Numbered from the stretch's first letter, positions 1 to 6,484 are shown. The stretch: DNA of 6,523 nt from Bacteroides sp. (GCA_019417975.1 DYCT01000081.1:1304-7826); one strand, 5' to 3'. Translations and numbers: made by a program. The notes: generated by a model not told the origin, from the letters alone.

Positions 1-163
1 CATGATTATCCAAGTGCACGATGAATTAAACTTCAGCGTCTATCCTGAAGAAAAAGAACAAGTACAACAAATTGTCATAGAGGAGATGCAAAATGCTTAC
101 AAAATGCGTGTCCCATTAAAAGCAGACTGCGGATGGGGTAAAAACTGGCTTGAGGCCCATTAA
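1..163 (+). CDS. polA: DNA polymerase I, C-terminal end (partial)
   Basis: The open frame runs from the left edge (first full codon at base 2) to TAA at 161-163 and gives the last 53 residues of a family A DNA polymerase. Near its start is the sequence QVHDE, motif C of the palm domain; the aspartate (codon at 20-22) is one of the two catalytic metal-binding acidic residues in this family. The fragment ends with the typical block VPL-K-A-D-x-G-x-G-x-N-W-x-x-A-H that closes bacterial Pol I proteins. Pol I fills gaps after RNA primer removal and in excision repair. The N-terminal exonuclease domains and most of the polymerase domain lie outside the window. The reading frame is intact up to the stop, with no sign of truncation at the 3' end. 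No hairpin terminator is visible directly after the stop; the first one is at 419-465. Confidence 0.95.
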   Translation, partial: MIIQVHDELNFSVYPEEKEQVQQIVIEEMQNAYKMRVPLKADCGWGKNWLEAH

Positions 164-274
164 AAAGAGACGTATAAAAGCAAAAATACATCCGAAGTCT
201 TAATTTGGTGAAAACTAAAAGTACGGAATGAATATAAATGCAAAATATATTTAAATACTTGACAAAATAATAGT

Positions 275-300
275 TTTATCAAAAACAATCCATACCTTTG
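275..300 (+). promoter_or_regulatory. Bacteroides-type promoter downstream of polA
   Basis: TACCTTTG at 293-300 matches the Bacteroides primary sigma -7 consensus TAnnTTTG and is followed by GCACCC, so transcription should start near 307. Upstream at 275-286 is TTTATCAAAAAC, an identical 12-mer to the one before the ychF promoter. A canonical -33 TTTG is not seen at the expected distance. The sequence supports a promoter well; its strength is inferred. Confidence 0.65.
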
Positions 301-306
301 CACCCG

Positions 307-465
307 AAAAATAAAACAAACGTGTTTTAAGCTTAAATATTAGTTGCACAATGATAGTTACAGTTTAAAACAAAAAGTAAGTTTTTCTCTCTACATAATT
401 TAACAATAAATGAAAAAAATCCCGTATCGCTTCCATATTGAAAGCAATACGGGATGTTTTCTTTT
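307..465 (+). ncRNA. Candidate small RNA or attenuated leader
   Basis: A transcript from the promoter at 293-300 would run about 160 nt before meeting the intrinsic terminator at 419-465. It contains no gene-sized ORF, only a five-codon ATG frame (351-368) and a 26-codon frame (410-490) that runs through the terminator stem. By hand, bases 323-333 pair with 362-372 (11 bp with one G-U), leaving a loop of 28 nt. An alternative 5' hairpin pairs 313-318 with 323-328 and excludes the first. A pyrimidine stretch at 382-392 (TTTTTCTCTCT) stays unpaired and could base-pair with purine-rich ribosome binding sites; that role is inference. I do not recognise a known RNA family such as tmRNA, SRP RNA, RNase P RNA or a riboswitch. 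It may instead be a leader of the 696 gene or just the 3' end of the polA transcript. Confidence 0.4.
419..465 (+). terminator. Intrinsic terminator, possibly bidirectional
   Basis: ATCCCGTAT (419-427) pairs perfectly with ATACGGGAT (447-455). After a C-A mismatch, GCTT (429-432) pairs with AAGC (442-445), leaving a 9-nt loop. The hairpin is followed by GTTTTCTTTTC. On the opposite strand the stem is followed by a run of seven T, complementary to 413-419, so it could also stop minus-strand transcription, although no minus-strand gene lies to its right nearby. It would end the candidate RNA above and any polA read-through. Confidence 0.8.
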
Positions 466-520
466 CATAAGTATATCAAAAATAAAATAATGCTATACTG
501 ACATATTTTCGCAAACTATC

Positions 521-550
521 CTGCTCGAAATCTGCACACAATCTGCACGC
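521..550. repeat. Helically phased CTGC direct repeats
   Basis: Two adjacent 11-bp units, AATCTGCACAC (529-539) and AATCTGCACGC (540-550), differ at one base. A third, weaker core CTGCTC (521-526) lies one further 11-bp step upstream, so CTGC[A/T]C occurs at 521, 532 and 543 in exact 11-bp register. Such spacing puts the sites on the same DNA face, as in operators bound cooperatively by response regulators. The site is about 150 bases before the 696 gene. The repeats are seen directly; a regulatory function is inferred. Confidence 0.5.
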
Positions 551-581
551 CAATAAAAAGAAAACAGTAATAGACAAAAAA

Positions 582-597
582 GGAAATAGGGATTTCC
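582..597. repeat. Short perfect inverted repeat
   Basis: GGAAAT (582-587) and ATTTCC (592-597) form a perfect 6-bp inverted repeat around the loop AGGG. It lies 20-30 bases upstream of the weak candidate -7 element at 615-622, where an operator or activator site for the 696 gene would fit. It lacks a U-tract, so it is not a terminator. A chance palindrome is possible at this length. Confidence 0.35.
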
Positions 598-695
598 CTA
601 CCAAACAAATAGTAATAATTTGCGAGAAAGGGAAAAAACATCTTCGTATGTTTACACCGTAGAAATAAAAGAACTAACCTTTAATAAAAATAGCC

Positions 696-1634
696 ATGAA
701 ACGAATCTTATTAATCACGCTAACTGCCTTATTCAGCATTACGGTTTGCCAAGCAAACATGAACAGCGACAGAGTACGAATAGAAACCCGTTTTCTGACT
801 GATAGAATGGCATACGAACTCAACCTGACCACTTATCAATACAACGATGTCTATGAGATAAACTACGATTTCATCAATAGCATACGCTATCTGACCGACG
901 ACATCCTAATGGGTTACAGTTGGGCATTGGACCGCTACTACGAATACCTTGACATGCGTAATGACGACTTGAGATGGGTACTAAACAGAGGACAATTCAA
1001 ACGCTTCCTAAGAACAGAATATTTCTTCCGTCCTGCATACATCCATGAAGGACGCTGGAGTTTCAGAGTCTTTGTACACTACAAAAACCATAACCACTAC
1101 TATTACCCGCGACCTCACCATTATTATACATACCAAGGGGCACATTGCAGACACAACCACCCCAGAAACAGTTACTACCATGGAAGATATTCGCACCCTA
1201 CCTATGAAACAAATATCTATATCCGCAACAATAAAGCGTATAAGAATGAACGTAGATCCGATTTCAAAGACATCAAACGCCATCATAACAACAAGCGCTA
1301 TGAACGTAACGAAAACAGAACACACCGGGAAGGAACATCAAGAGACAACAGATACAACTCCAGTTACCGACCCAAATCCGGTTCGAGCACTGAAAATAGA
1401 AACGTATCGACCGGCGTTAGAAACTATACAAAAGAACAAACTAAAAATACACGAACCAACAACGAAAAACGTAGTAGTACAACTAAAGAAAAAAGAGAAA
1501 GCAACAGAAGTAGCACACTGCGAACAGGTAGCAGCCGAGGAAGTAGCGTCCGAAACAACAGCCTCGGAACAAACGTCAAAGAGAACACAAGAAACAACAG
1601 TCGCTCATCGAGAAGCAGTCGCAACGTCAATTAA
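696..1634 (+). CDS. Exported basic His/Tyr-rich protein, function unknown
   Basis: I do not recognise this 312-residue protein. Residues 1-20 form a typical Sec signal peptide (KR, then a hydrophobic core, then VCQA before Asn21). Cys18 lacks a lipobox, so a soluble or surface-bound exported protein is more likely than a lipoprotein. Residues 21-127 look like a folded, probably helical domain rich in Tyr, Asp and Arg. Residues 128-170 are a His/Tyr cluster with repeated HYY and HH motifs. From about 178 to the end the chain is low complexity, almost all Asn, Arg, Ser, Thr, Lys and Glu, strongly basic and probably disordered. ATG at 696 is the first in frame after a stop at 675-677, and the leader is A-rich without a Shine-Dalgarno. 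The gene is monocistronic, with its own terminator. Binding to a polyanion (nucleic acid, polysaccharide or lipid A) or to metal via histidines is possible, but this is speculation from composition. Confidence 0.8.
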   Translation: MKRILLITLTALFSITVCQANMNSDRVRIETRFLTDRMAYELNLTTYQYNDVYEINYDFINSIRYLTDDILMGYSWALDRYYEYLDMRNDDLRWVLNRGQFKRFLRTEYFFRPAYIHEGRWSFRVFVHYKNHNHYYYPRPHHYYTYQGAHCRHNHPRNSYYHGRYSHPTYETNIYIRNNKAYKNERRSDFKDIKRHHNNKRYERNENRTHREGTSRDNRYNSSYRPKSGSSTENRNVSTGVRNYTKEQTKNTRTNNEKRSSTTKEKRESNRSSTLRTGSSRGSSVRNNSLGTNVKENTRNNSRSSRSSRNVN

Positions 1635-1705
1635 GGCATAGAGCTACCCAAATGCACAATATGCCAACCGATAAGACAAATAGAGCAATCATAAAACATC
1701 GCGAA

Positions 1706-1748
1706 GAAGCAGAACAACCCATAAGTGGTTGATTCTGCTTCTTTTTTT
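1706..1748 (+). terminator. Intrinsic terminator of the 696 gene
   Basis: GAAGCAGAA (1706-1714) pairs with TTCTGCTTC (1733-1741), and CAACC (1715-1719) pairs with GGTTG (1727-1731), with A1732 bulged and a 7-nt loop. Seven T follow at 1742-1748. It lies about 70 bases after the stop of the 696 gene and before the ychF promoter, so it separates the two transcription units. Confidence 0.9.
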
Positions 1749-1767
1749 ACACATACATGCCACACGG

Positions 1768-1790
1768 TTTATCAAAAACCACTATCTTTG
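1768..1790 (+). promoter_or_regulatory. Promoter of the ychF-lgt operon
   Basis: TATCTTTG at 1783-1790 is a full match to the Bacteroides -7 consensus TAnnTTTG; transcription should begin near 1797, giving a leader of about 35 nt before the ychF ATG. TTTATCAAAAAC at 1768-1779 repeats the 12-mer found before the promoter at 275-300, and both -7 boxes continue with GCACC. No canonical -33 TTTG is visible. Confidence 0.75.
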
Positions 1791-1831
1791 CACCTTATTA
1801 TAAATAGGAAACTATAAAATACGAAGATAGA

Positions 1832-2935
1832 ATGAGTTTACAATGTGGTATCGTAGGACTTCCAAACGTGGGAAAGTCCACCCTTTTCAACTGTTTATCC
1901 AATGCCAAAGCACAGGCAGCCAACTTTCCGTTCTGTACAATCGAACCCAATGTAGGAGTTATCACTGTGCCCGATGAACGCCTGAACAAATTGGCCGAAC
2001 TGGTACACCCCGGACGCATCGTCCCCACTACTGTAGAGATTGTGGACATTGCCGGACTGGTGAAAGGCGCCAGCAAAGGTGAAGGTTTGGGTAACAAATT
2101 TTTAGCCAACATCCGCGAAACAGATGCCATCATCCATTTATTGCGCTGCTTTGACGACGACAACGTGACCCATGTAGACGGTAACGTAGACCCCGTTCGC
2201 GATAAAGAAATCATCGATACAGAGCTTCAATTGAAAGACCTGGAAACCATCGAAGGCCGCATCCAACGCGTACAGAAACAAGCACAAACCGGAGGCGACA
2301 AAGTAGCTAAACAGACTTACGAAGTTTTGGTACAATACAAAGAAGCATTGGAGCAAGGAAAATCGGCACGTACCGTACAGTTCGAAACAAAAGACGAACA
2401 AAAAATAGCAAAAGAACTCTTCCTGCTCACTTCAAAACCGGTACTTTATGTCTGCAACGTAGACGAAAAAAGTGCTGTCAATGGCAATAAATATGTGGAA
2501 ATGGTACGCGAAGCCATCCGTGAAGAAAATGCAGAACTACTCATTGTAGCAGCTAAGACCGAAGCCGACATTGCCGAACTGGAAACATACGAAGACCGCC
2601 AGATGTTCCTGCAAGAAGTAGGTCTGGAAGAATCGGGCGTATCACGCCTCATCAAATCGGCCTATCATCTGCTTAACCTGGAAACCTTCATTACAGCAGG
2701 TGAAATGGAAGTAAAAGCATGGACATATCACAAAGGCTGGAAGGCTCCACAATGTGCCGGTGTCATCCACACCGATTTCGAAAAAGGATTTATCCGCGCC
2801 GAAGTTATCAAATACGAAGACTTTATCCAATACGGTTCTGAGGCTGCTGTACGCGAAGCCGGCAAACTGGGTGTAGAGGGTAAAGAATATGTTGTACAAG
2901 ACGGTGACATCATGCACTTCCGCTTCAACGTATAA
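1832..2935 (+). CDS. ychF: Redox-regulated ATPase YchF (OLA1 family)
   Basis: This cytoplasmic P-loop NTPase of the Obg-related YchF/OLA1 subfamily prefers ATP over GTP, binds ribosomes and acts in stress and translation control in other bacteria. The 367-residue length fits the family (E. coli about 363). The G1 P-loop GLPNVGKST is at residues 9-17, the switch I region FPFCTIEPN at 32-40 and G3 DIAGL at 72-76. The G4 position reads NVDE at 209-212 instead of the GTPase consensus NKxD, which is the known reason for relaxed specificity towards ATP in this subfamily. A coiled-coil-like charged segment (about 124-200) is inserted in the G domain. The C-terminal TGS domain spans roughly 282-365. 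The ATG at 1832 puts the P-loop at the expected distance from the N-terminus. It is first in an operon with lgt, which starts 17 bases downstream. Confidence 0.97.
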   Translation: MSLQCGIVGLPNVGKSTLFNCLSNAKAQAANFPFCTIEPNVGVITVPDERLNKLAELVHPGRIVPTTVEIVDIAGLVKGASKGEGLGNKFLANIRETDAIIHLLRCFDDDNVTHVDGNVDPVRDKEIIDTELQLKDLETIEGRIQRVQKQAQTGGDKVAKQTYEVLVQYKEALEQGKSARTVQFETKDEQKIAKELFLLTSKPVLYVCNVDEKSAVNGNKYVEMVREAIREENAELLIVAAKTEADIAELETYEDRQMFLQEVGLEESGVSRLIKSAYHLLNLETFITAGEMEVKAWTYHKGWKAPQCAGVIHTDFEKGFIRAEVIKYEDFIQYGSEAAVREAGKLGVEGKEYVVQDGDIMHFRFNV

Positions 2936-2952
2936 TCCAAATAAGAGAAACC

Positions 2953-3789
2953 ATGAACTTTCTTTTGAACTATATCTTGTGGAATCCGAGCACGGAATTA
3001 TGTTCACTGTTCGGCATCAGCATCCGATACTATTCCCTTATGTGGGCTATTGGTCTCGGACTGGCTTACTACATCGTACACTGGCTCTACAAGAATCAAC
3101 GTATCCCGGAAAATCTGTTCGACCCGCTTTTCTTCTATTGCTTCATCGGCATTCTGGTAGGAGCACGGTTAGGACATTGCATCTTCTACGATTGGGCCTA
3201 TTACCACAATCACTTATTAGAGATGATGCTACCGGTACAGTTCACTCCGGAAGGAATGAAATTCACAGGCTACCAAGGACTTGCAAGCCACGGAGGAACA
3301 ATCGGGCTGATTATTGCCCTTTGGTTGTATGTGCGTAAAACCAAATTGAATTTTATCCATGTATTGGATAATATTGCCATCGCCACTCCGGCTACAGCCT
3401 GTTTCATCCGCCTGGGCAACTTGATGAATTCTGAGATTGTAGGAAAAACAACCGATGTGCCTTGGGCGTTCATTTTCCCACGCGAAGGCATGGAACCACG
3501 CCATCCGGCTCAGCTCTACGAAGCAATAGCCTATGCGCTGTTTTTCTTCATCGGTTTATACCTATACAAGAAATATAAAGACAGACTGCATCGTGGTTTC
3601 TTCTTCGGCCTCTGCCTTACACTCATCTTTACTTTCCGCTTCTTTATCGAGTTTGTCAAAGCCCCACAAGAAGCATTCGAAGAAGAGATGATGCTAAACA
3701 TGGGACAATGGCTCAGCATTCCATTCATCATCCTGGGTGCTGCCTGCATGATAGGTGGAAAATGGCTGGATAAACTCGGTCGGGACTAA
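2953..3789 (+). CDS. lgt: Prolipoprotein diacylglyceryl transferase
   Basis: Lgt moves a diacylglyceryl group from phosphatidylglycerol to the lipobox cysteine of preprolipoproteins in the inner membrane, the first step before Lsp cleavage. The 278-residue protein is strongly hydrophobic with about seven membrane segments, as in the family (E. coli 291). Family landmarks are RYYSLMWA near 25-32, GARLGH at 70-75, SHGG at 112-115, the Lgt signature RLGNLMNSEIVG at 153-164 (Arg153 and Asn156 match essential residues known from E. coli), HPAQLYEA at 184-191 and FRFFIEF at 228-234, whose arginine corresponds to the second essential one. It lies 17 bases after ychF, so it is almost certainly co-transcribed, and a strong terminator follows at 3809. 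Lipoprotein maturation matters much in Bacteroides because of its many surface lipoproteins (SusD-like and others). The frame is complete with no oddities. Confidence 0.97.
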   Translation: MNFLLNYILWNPSTELCSLFGISIRYYSLMWAIGLGLAYYIVHWLYKNQRIPENLFDPLFFYCFIGILVGARLGHCIFYDWAYYHNHLLEMMLPVQFTPEGMKFTGYQGLASHGGTIGLIIALWLYVRKTKLNFIHVLDNIAIATPATACFIRLGNLMNSEIVGKTTDVPWAFIFPREGMEPRHPAQLYEAIAYALFFFIGLYLYKKYKDRLHRGFFFGLCLTLIFTFRFFIEFVKAPQEAFEEEMMLNMGQWLSIPFIILGAACMIGGKWLDKLGRD

Positions 3790-3808
3790 AAGACAGATAT
3801 AACCTTAT

Positions 3809-3840
3809 AAAAAAAGTGCGATTTAGGTCGCACTTTTTTT
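3809..3840. terminator. Bidirectional terminator between lgt and mutS
   Basis: Seven A plus GTGCGA (3809-3821) pair perfectly, over 13 bp, with TCGCAC plus seven T (3828-3840) around the loop TTTAGG. Because the stem is flanked by A on one side and T on the other, it has a U-tract on both strands. It sits between the stops of two convergent genes and is expected to end both the ychF-lgt and the mutS transcripts. Confidence 0.93.
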
Positions 3841-3858
3841 ATTGGTATCAAGTTGTTT

Positions 3859-6471
3859 TTATTTCCCTTTTACAATCCGTTTTATATCGCTCAACTTGTT
3901 AAGAGCCTCCAACGGAGTCAGATTATTTACATCCAGATTCAAGATTTCATCACGTATCTGGCAAAGCACCGGATCTTCCAACTGAAAAAAGTTCAGTTGC
4001 ATTCCCTCTCTTGAACCTCCCACCTCACCAATCGGTTTGGAAATGCCTTGTTGACGATTGTCCGCTTCGAGTTGATGAAGAATGACATCGGCACGCTTCA
4101 CAATACTCTTAGGCATACCGGCCAGTTTTGCCACATGAATACCAAAGGAGTGTTCACTGCCCCCTGGTTCCAATTTACGCAAGAATATAACCTTGTTATC
4201 GACTTCCTTGACCGATACATTGTAGTTCTTGATACGCGAGAACGATTTCTCCATCTCATTAAGCTCATGGTAGTGAGTAGCAAACAATGTACGTGCCTTT
4301 GCCTTAGGATGTTCATGGATATACTCCACGATAGCCCATGCGATAGAAATACCATCGTAAGTAGAAGTTCCACGTCCCAGCTCATCGAAAAGCACCAAAC
4401 TACGCGCAGACAGGTTGTTCATAATGTCAGCAGCCTCATTCATCTCTACCATAAACGTAGACTCCCCTACCGAAATATTATCGCTTGCTCCTACACGTGT
4501 GAAGACTTTATCCACCAAACCGATATGTGCACTTTCTGCCGGTACAAAACAACCGATTTGTGCCATCAATGTTATCAGAGCGGTCTGACGCAGCAACGCT
4601 GACTTACCAGCCATATTCGGACCGGTAATAATGATAATCTGTTGCTTATTGCAGTCCAGATATACATCGTTAGCCACATATTTCTCACCGATAGGCATTT
4701 GTCGCTCAATAACCGGGTGTCGACCCTGACAGATATCAAGCGCATCATCGTCGCTGATAACCGGACGAATGTAGTTATTCTCGTGTGCCACATTCGCAAA
4801 CGACAAAAGACAATCCAACCGTGCTATCTGGTTGGCATTAATCTGAATGGCCGGAATATAATCATTCAAAGCCAATATCAATTCATTATACAGCTTGGTT
4901 TCAAGAATCAGAATCTTGTCCTCAGCTCCCAATATTTTCTCCTCGTATTCCTTCAGCTCCTGTGTGATGTATCGTTCGGCATTGACCAGGGTCTGTTTAC
5001 GAATCCACTCTGCCGGTACCTTATCCTTATGTGCGTTACGCACCTCAATGTAATAACCGAACACATTGTTATACGCTATTTTCAAACTTGGGATTCCGGT
5101 CAGCTCACTTTCACGTTGTTGAATCTGCAAAAGATAGTCCTTACCCGAATAAGCGATACGACGCAACTCATCAAGCTCTTCATTCACTCCCTCGCGCACC
5201 ACTCCCCCTTTGTTGACCAACAACGGTGGGTCGTTGTTTATCTCACGTGCGATACGGTCGCGAATGGAAGCACACAGGTTAAGCTGTTCGCCGATACGCT
5301 TCAAACTCTCGTTATCGGCCTCCATACAAGCCTTTTTAATGGGTTCAACAGCTTGCAGAGCCACCTTGAGTTGCACAACCTCGCGTGGAGAAACACGCCC
5401 GACTGCCACTTTCGAAATAATACGTTCCAAGTCGCCTATCAAGTGAAGTTGTTCCTCTATCATCTCTTTAAATGCTGGATAACGGAAAAAATATTCCACC
5501 ACATTGAGGCGTTCATCAATCGGATTCACATCTTTCAATGGGAAAACCATCCAGCGCTTCAACAAACGAGCCCCCATCGGCGTAATGGTTCTATCAATAA
5601 TCTCCAACAGACTCTTTCCTCCTTCGTTCATGCTGTTGAGAAGTTCCAGACTGCGAACCGTATATTTATCAAGACGGACATAGCGGTCGCCCTCAATACG
5701 CGATAAAGAAGTAATATGAGAAATATTAGTGTGTTGCGTCATATACAGATACTGCAAGATTGCCCCCGATGCAATCACACCATTCTTAAGATGTTCTACA
5801 CCAAAACCCTTCAGGTTTTTAGTTTCAAAGTGTTTCAGTAGTTTTTCGCGAGCTGAGTTCTCGGTAAATACCCAATCCTCAAGTTCGAATGTAAAAAACT
5901 TCGAGCCAAAGTTTCCTTCAAACATTCCTCTTTTGCCTCGCTCAAACAGGACTTCCTTCGGTGCAAAGTTATTCAGCAGTTTATCCACATAGTCGAAAGA
6001 GCCCTCTGCTGTAAGAAACTCTCCGGTAGAAATATCCAAGAAAGCAACTCCACAAGCACTCTTTCCGAAATGGACCGCAGCCAAGAAGTTGTTTTCTTTA
6101 TAATTCAGCACATTGTCATTGATAGAGACCCCCGGAGTCACCAACTCGGTAATACCTCGCTTCACCAGTTTTTTTGTGGTTTTCGGGTCTTCCAACTGGT
6201 CGCAGATTGCTACACGCTTACCTGCTCTCACCAGTTTAGGCAAATACGTGTCAAGCGCATGGTAAGGAAATCCGGCCATCTCGATAGTCTTTCCCTTTCC
6301 ATTAGCACGTTTGGTCAGCGTAATGCCAAGAATCTCTGCTGAAGCCACCGCATCATCAGAATAAGTTTCATAAAAGTCACCACACCGAAACAGCAACACA
6401 GCATCGGGATGCTTGGCTTTCAACTCCAAAAACTGTTTCATCATGGGGGTAAGTACAATATCGTCAGCCAC
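3859..6471 (-). CDS. mutS: DNA mismatch repair protein MutS
   Basis: MutS recognises mispairs and small loops and, with MutL, starts mismatch repair. The protein is 870 residues (E. coli 853). The N-terminal mismatch-binding domain carries GDFYE at 31-35; Phe33 is the residue that stacks on the mispair and Glu35 contacts it. Connector, lever and clamp regions fill about 125-570. The ABC-type ATPase follows: Walker A GPNMAGKS at 617-624, GESTFMVEM at 669-677, Walker B DELGRGTST starting at 696, and the ATHYHEL histidine motif after that. Near the C-terminus QLNFF (825-829) resembles the sliding-clamp binding motif. The start is GTG at 6471: an in-frame TAG lies two codons upstream (6475-6477), an AAAGGA sits 7 bases before the GTG, and the next ATG (residue 10) would remove the conserved T-P-M-M lead-in. 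mutS is transcribed alone, convergent to lgt. Confidence 0.98.
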   Translation of the reverse strand: MADDIVLTPMMKQFLELKAKHPDAVLLFRCGDFYETYSDDAVASAEILGITLTKRANGKGKTIEMAGFPYHALDTYLPKLVRAGKRVAICDQLEDPKTTKKLVKRGITELVTPGVSINDNVLNYKENNFLAAVHFGKSACGVAFLDISTGEFLTAEGSFDYVDKLLNNFAPKEVLFERGKRGMFEGNFGSKFFTFELEDWVFTENSAREKLLKHFETKNLKGFGVEHLKNGVIASGAILQYLYMTQHTNISHITSLSRIEGDRYVRLDKYTVRSLELLNSMNEGGKSLLEIIDRTITPMGARLLKRWMVFPLKDVNPIDERLNVVEYFFRYPAFKEMIEEQLHLIGDLERIISKVAVGRVSPREVVQLKVALQAVEPIKKACMEADNESLKRIGEQLNLCASIRDRIAREINNDPPLLVNKGGVVREGVNEELDELRRIAYSGKDYLLQIQQRESELTGIPSLKIAYNNVFGYYIEVRNAHKDKVPAEWIRKQTLVNAERYITQELKEYEEKILGAEDKILILETKLYNELILALNDYIPAIQINANQIARLDCLLSFANVAHENNYIRPVISDDDALDICQGRHPVIERQMPIGEKYVANDVYLDCNKQQIIIITGPNMAGKSALLRQTALITLMAQIGCFVPAESAHIGLVDKVFTRVGASDNISVGESTFMVEMNEAADIMNNLSARSLVLFDELGRGTSTYDGISIAWAIVEYIHEHPKAKARTLFATHYHELNEMEKSFSRIKNYNVSVKEVDNKVIFLRKLEPGGSEHSFGIHVAKLAGMPKSIVKRADVILHQLEADNRQQGISKPIGEVGGSREGMQLNFFQLEDPVLCQIRDEILNLDVNNLTPLEALNKLSDIKRIVKGK

Positions 6472-6478
6472 TTTCTAT

Positions 6479-6484
6479 TCCTTT
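6479..6484 (-). promoter_or_regulatory. Shine-Dalgarno-like site fixing the mutS GTG start
   Basis: On the minus strand AAAGGA lies 7 bases before the GTG at 6471, inside a purine-rich leader. Since an in-frame TAG (6475-6477) rules out any earlier start, this site favours GTG over the ATG pair at residues 10-11. Bacteroides genes often lack such a motif, so it stands out among the genes here. Confidence 0.55.

Larger units (their letters stand above)
164..695. other. Long noncoding region between polA and the 696 gene
   Basis: This 532-base AT-rich stretch has no convincing protein gene. It contains a promoter (275-300), a candidate small RNA or leader (307-465) ending in a strong terminator, phased direct repeats (521-548) and a small inverted repeat (582-597), each listed separately. 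Between 164 and 270 I see only AT-rich sequence. The promoter of the 696 gene is not clear: ATAATTTG at 615-622 keeps the TTTG half of the Bacteroides -7 box but not the TA half, and TATTTTCG at 504-511 differs by one base in the TTTG half. Either could be the real site. No tRNA or rRNA sequence was recognised. Confidence 0.7.

Noticed and set aside
259..264. TTGACA as a sigma-70 -35 box
   Set aside because: No TATAAT-like -10 lies about 17 bases downstream, and the nearby TACCTTTG at 293-300 fits the Bacteroides consensus instead; the spacing between the two is too long for them to work as one promoter.
351..368. A five-codon frame (MIVTV) as a leader peptide, or a remnant of a ribosomal protein S21 gene
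   Set aside because: It is too short to judge. The MIV start recalls S21, but nothing after it matches, and no run of regulatory codons suggests classical attenuation.
410..490. A 26-codon ATG frame beginning MKKIPYRF
   Set aside because: It runs straight through both arms of the intrinsic terminator at 419-465, so the hairpin explains the sequence better than a peptide.
620..802. A 60-codon frame upstream of and overlapping the 696 start
   Set aside because: It has no motif or signal and overlaps the signal-peptide coding region of the better-supported gene.
1045..1641. A 198-codon open frame overlapping the 696 gene in the +1 frame
   Set aside because: It is Thr/Glu/Lys-rich low-complexity sequence without a domain, starts inside the other gene and has no visible ribosome site. 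The in-frame protein has a proper signal peptide and a folded N-terminal part. The second frame is open because the repeated A-rich codons contain no stops in that frame.
2889..3338. A 149-codon frame spanning the end of ychF and the start of lgt
   Set aside because: It overlaps two clearly conserved genes in another frame and has no domain of its own.
4642..5706. A 354-codon open frame antisense to mutS
   Set aside because: It lies wholly opposite conserved MutS domains, its product shows no recognisable motif and no promoter or ribosome site was found. It is a shadow of mutS codon use.
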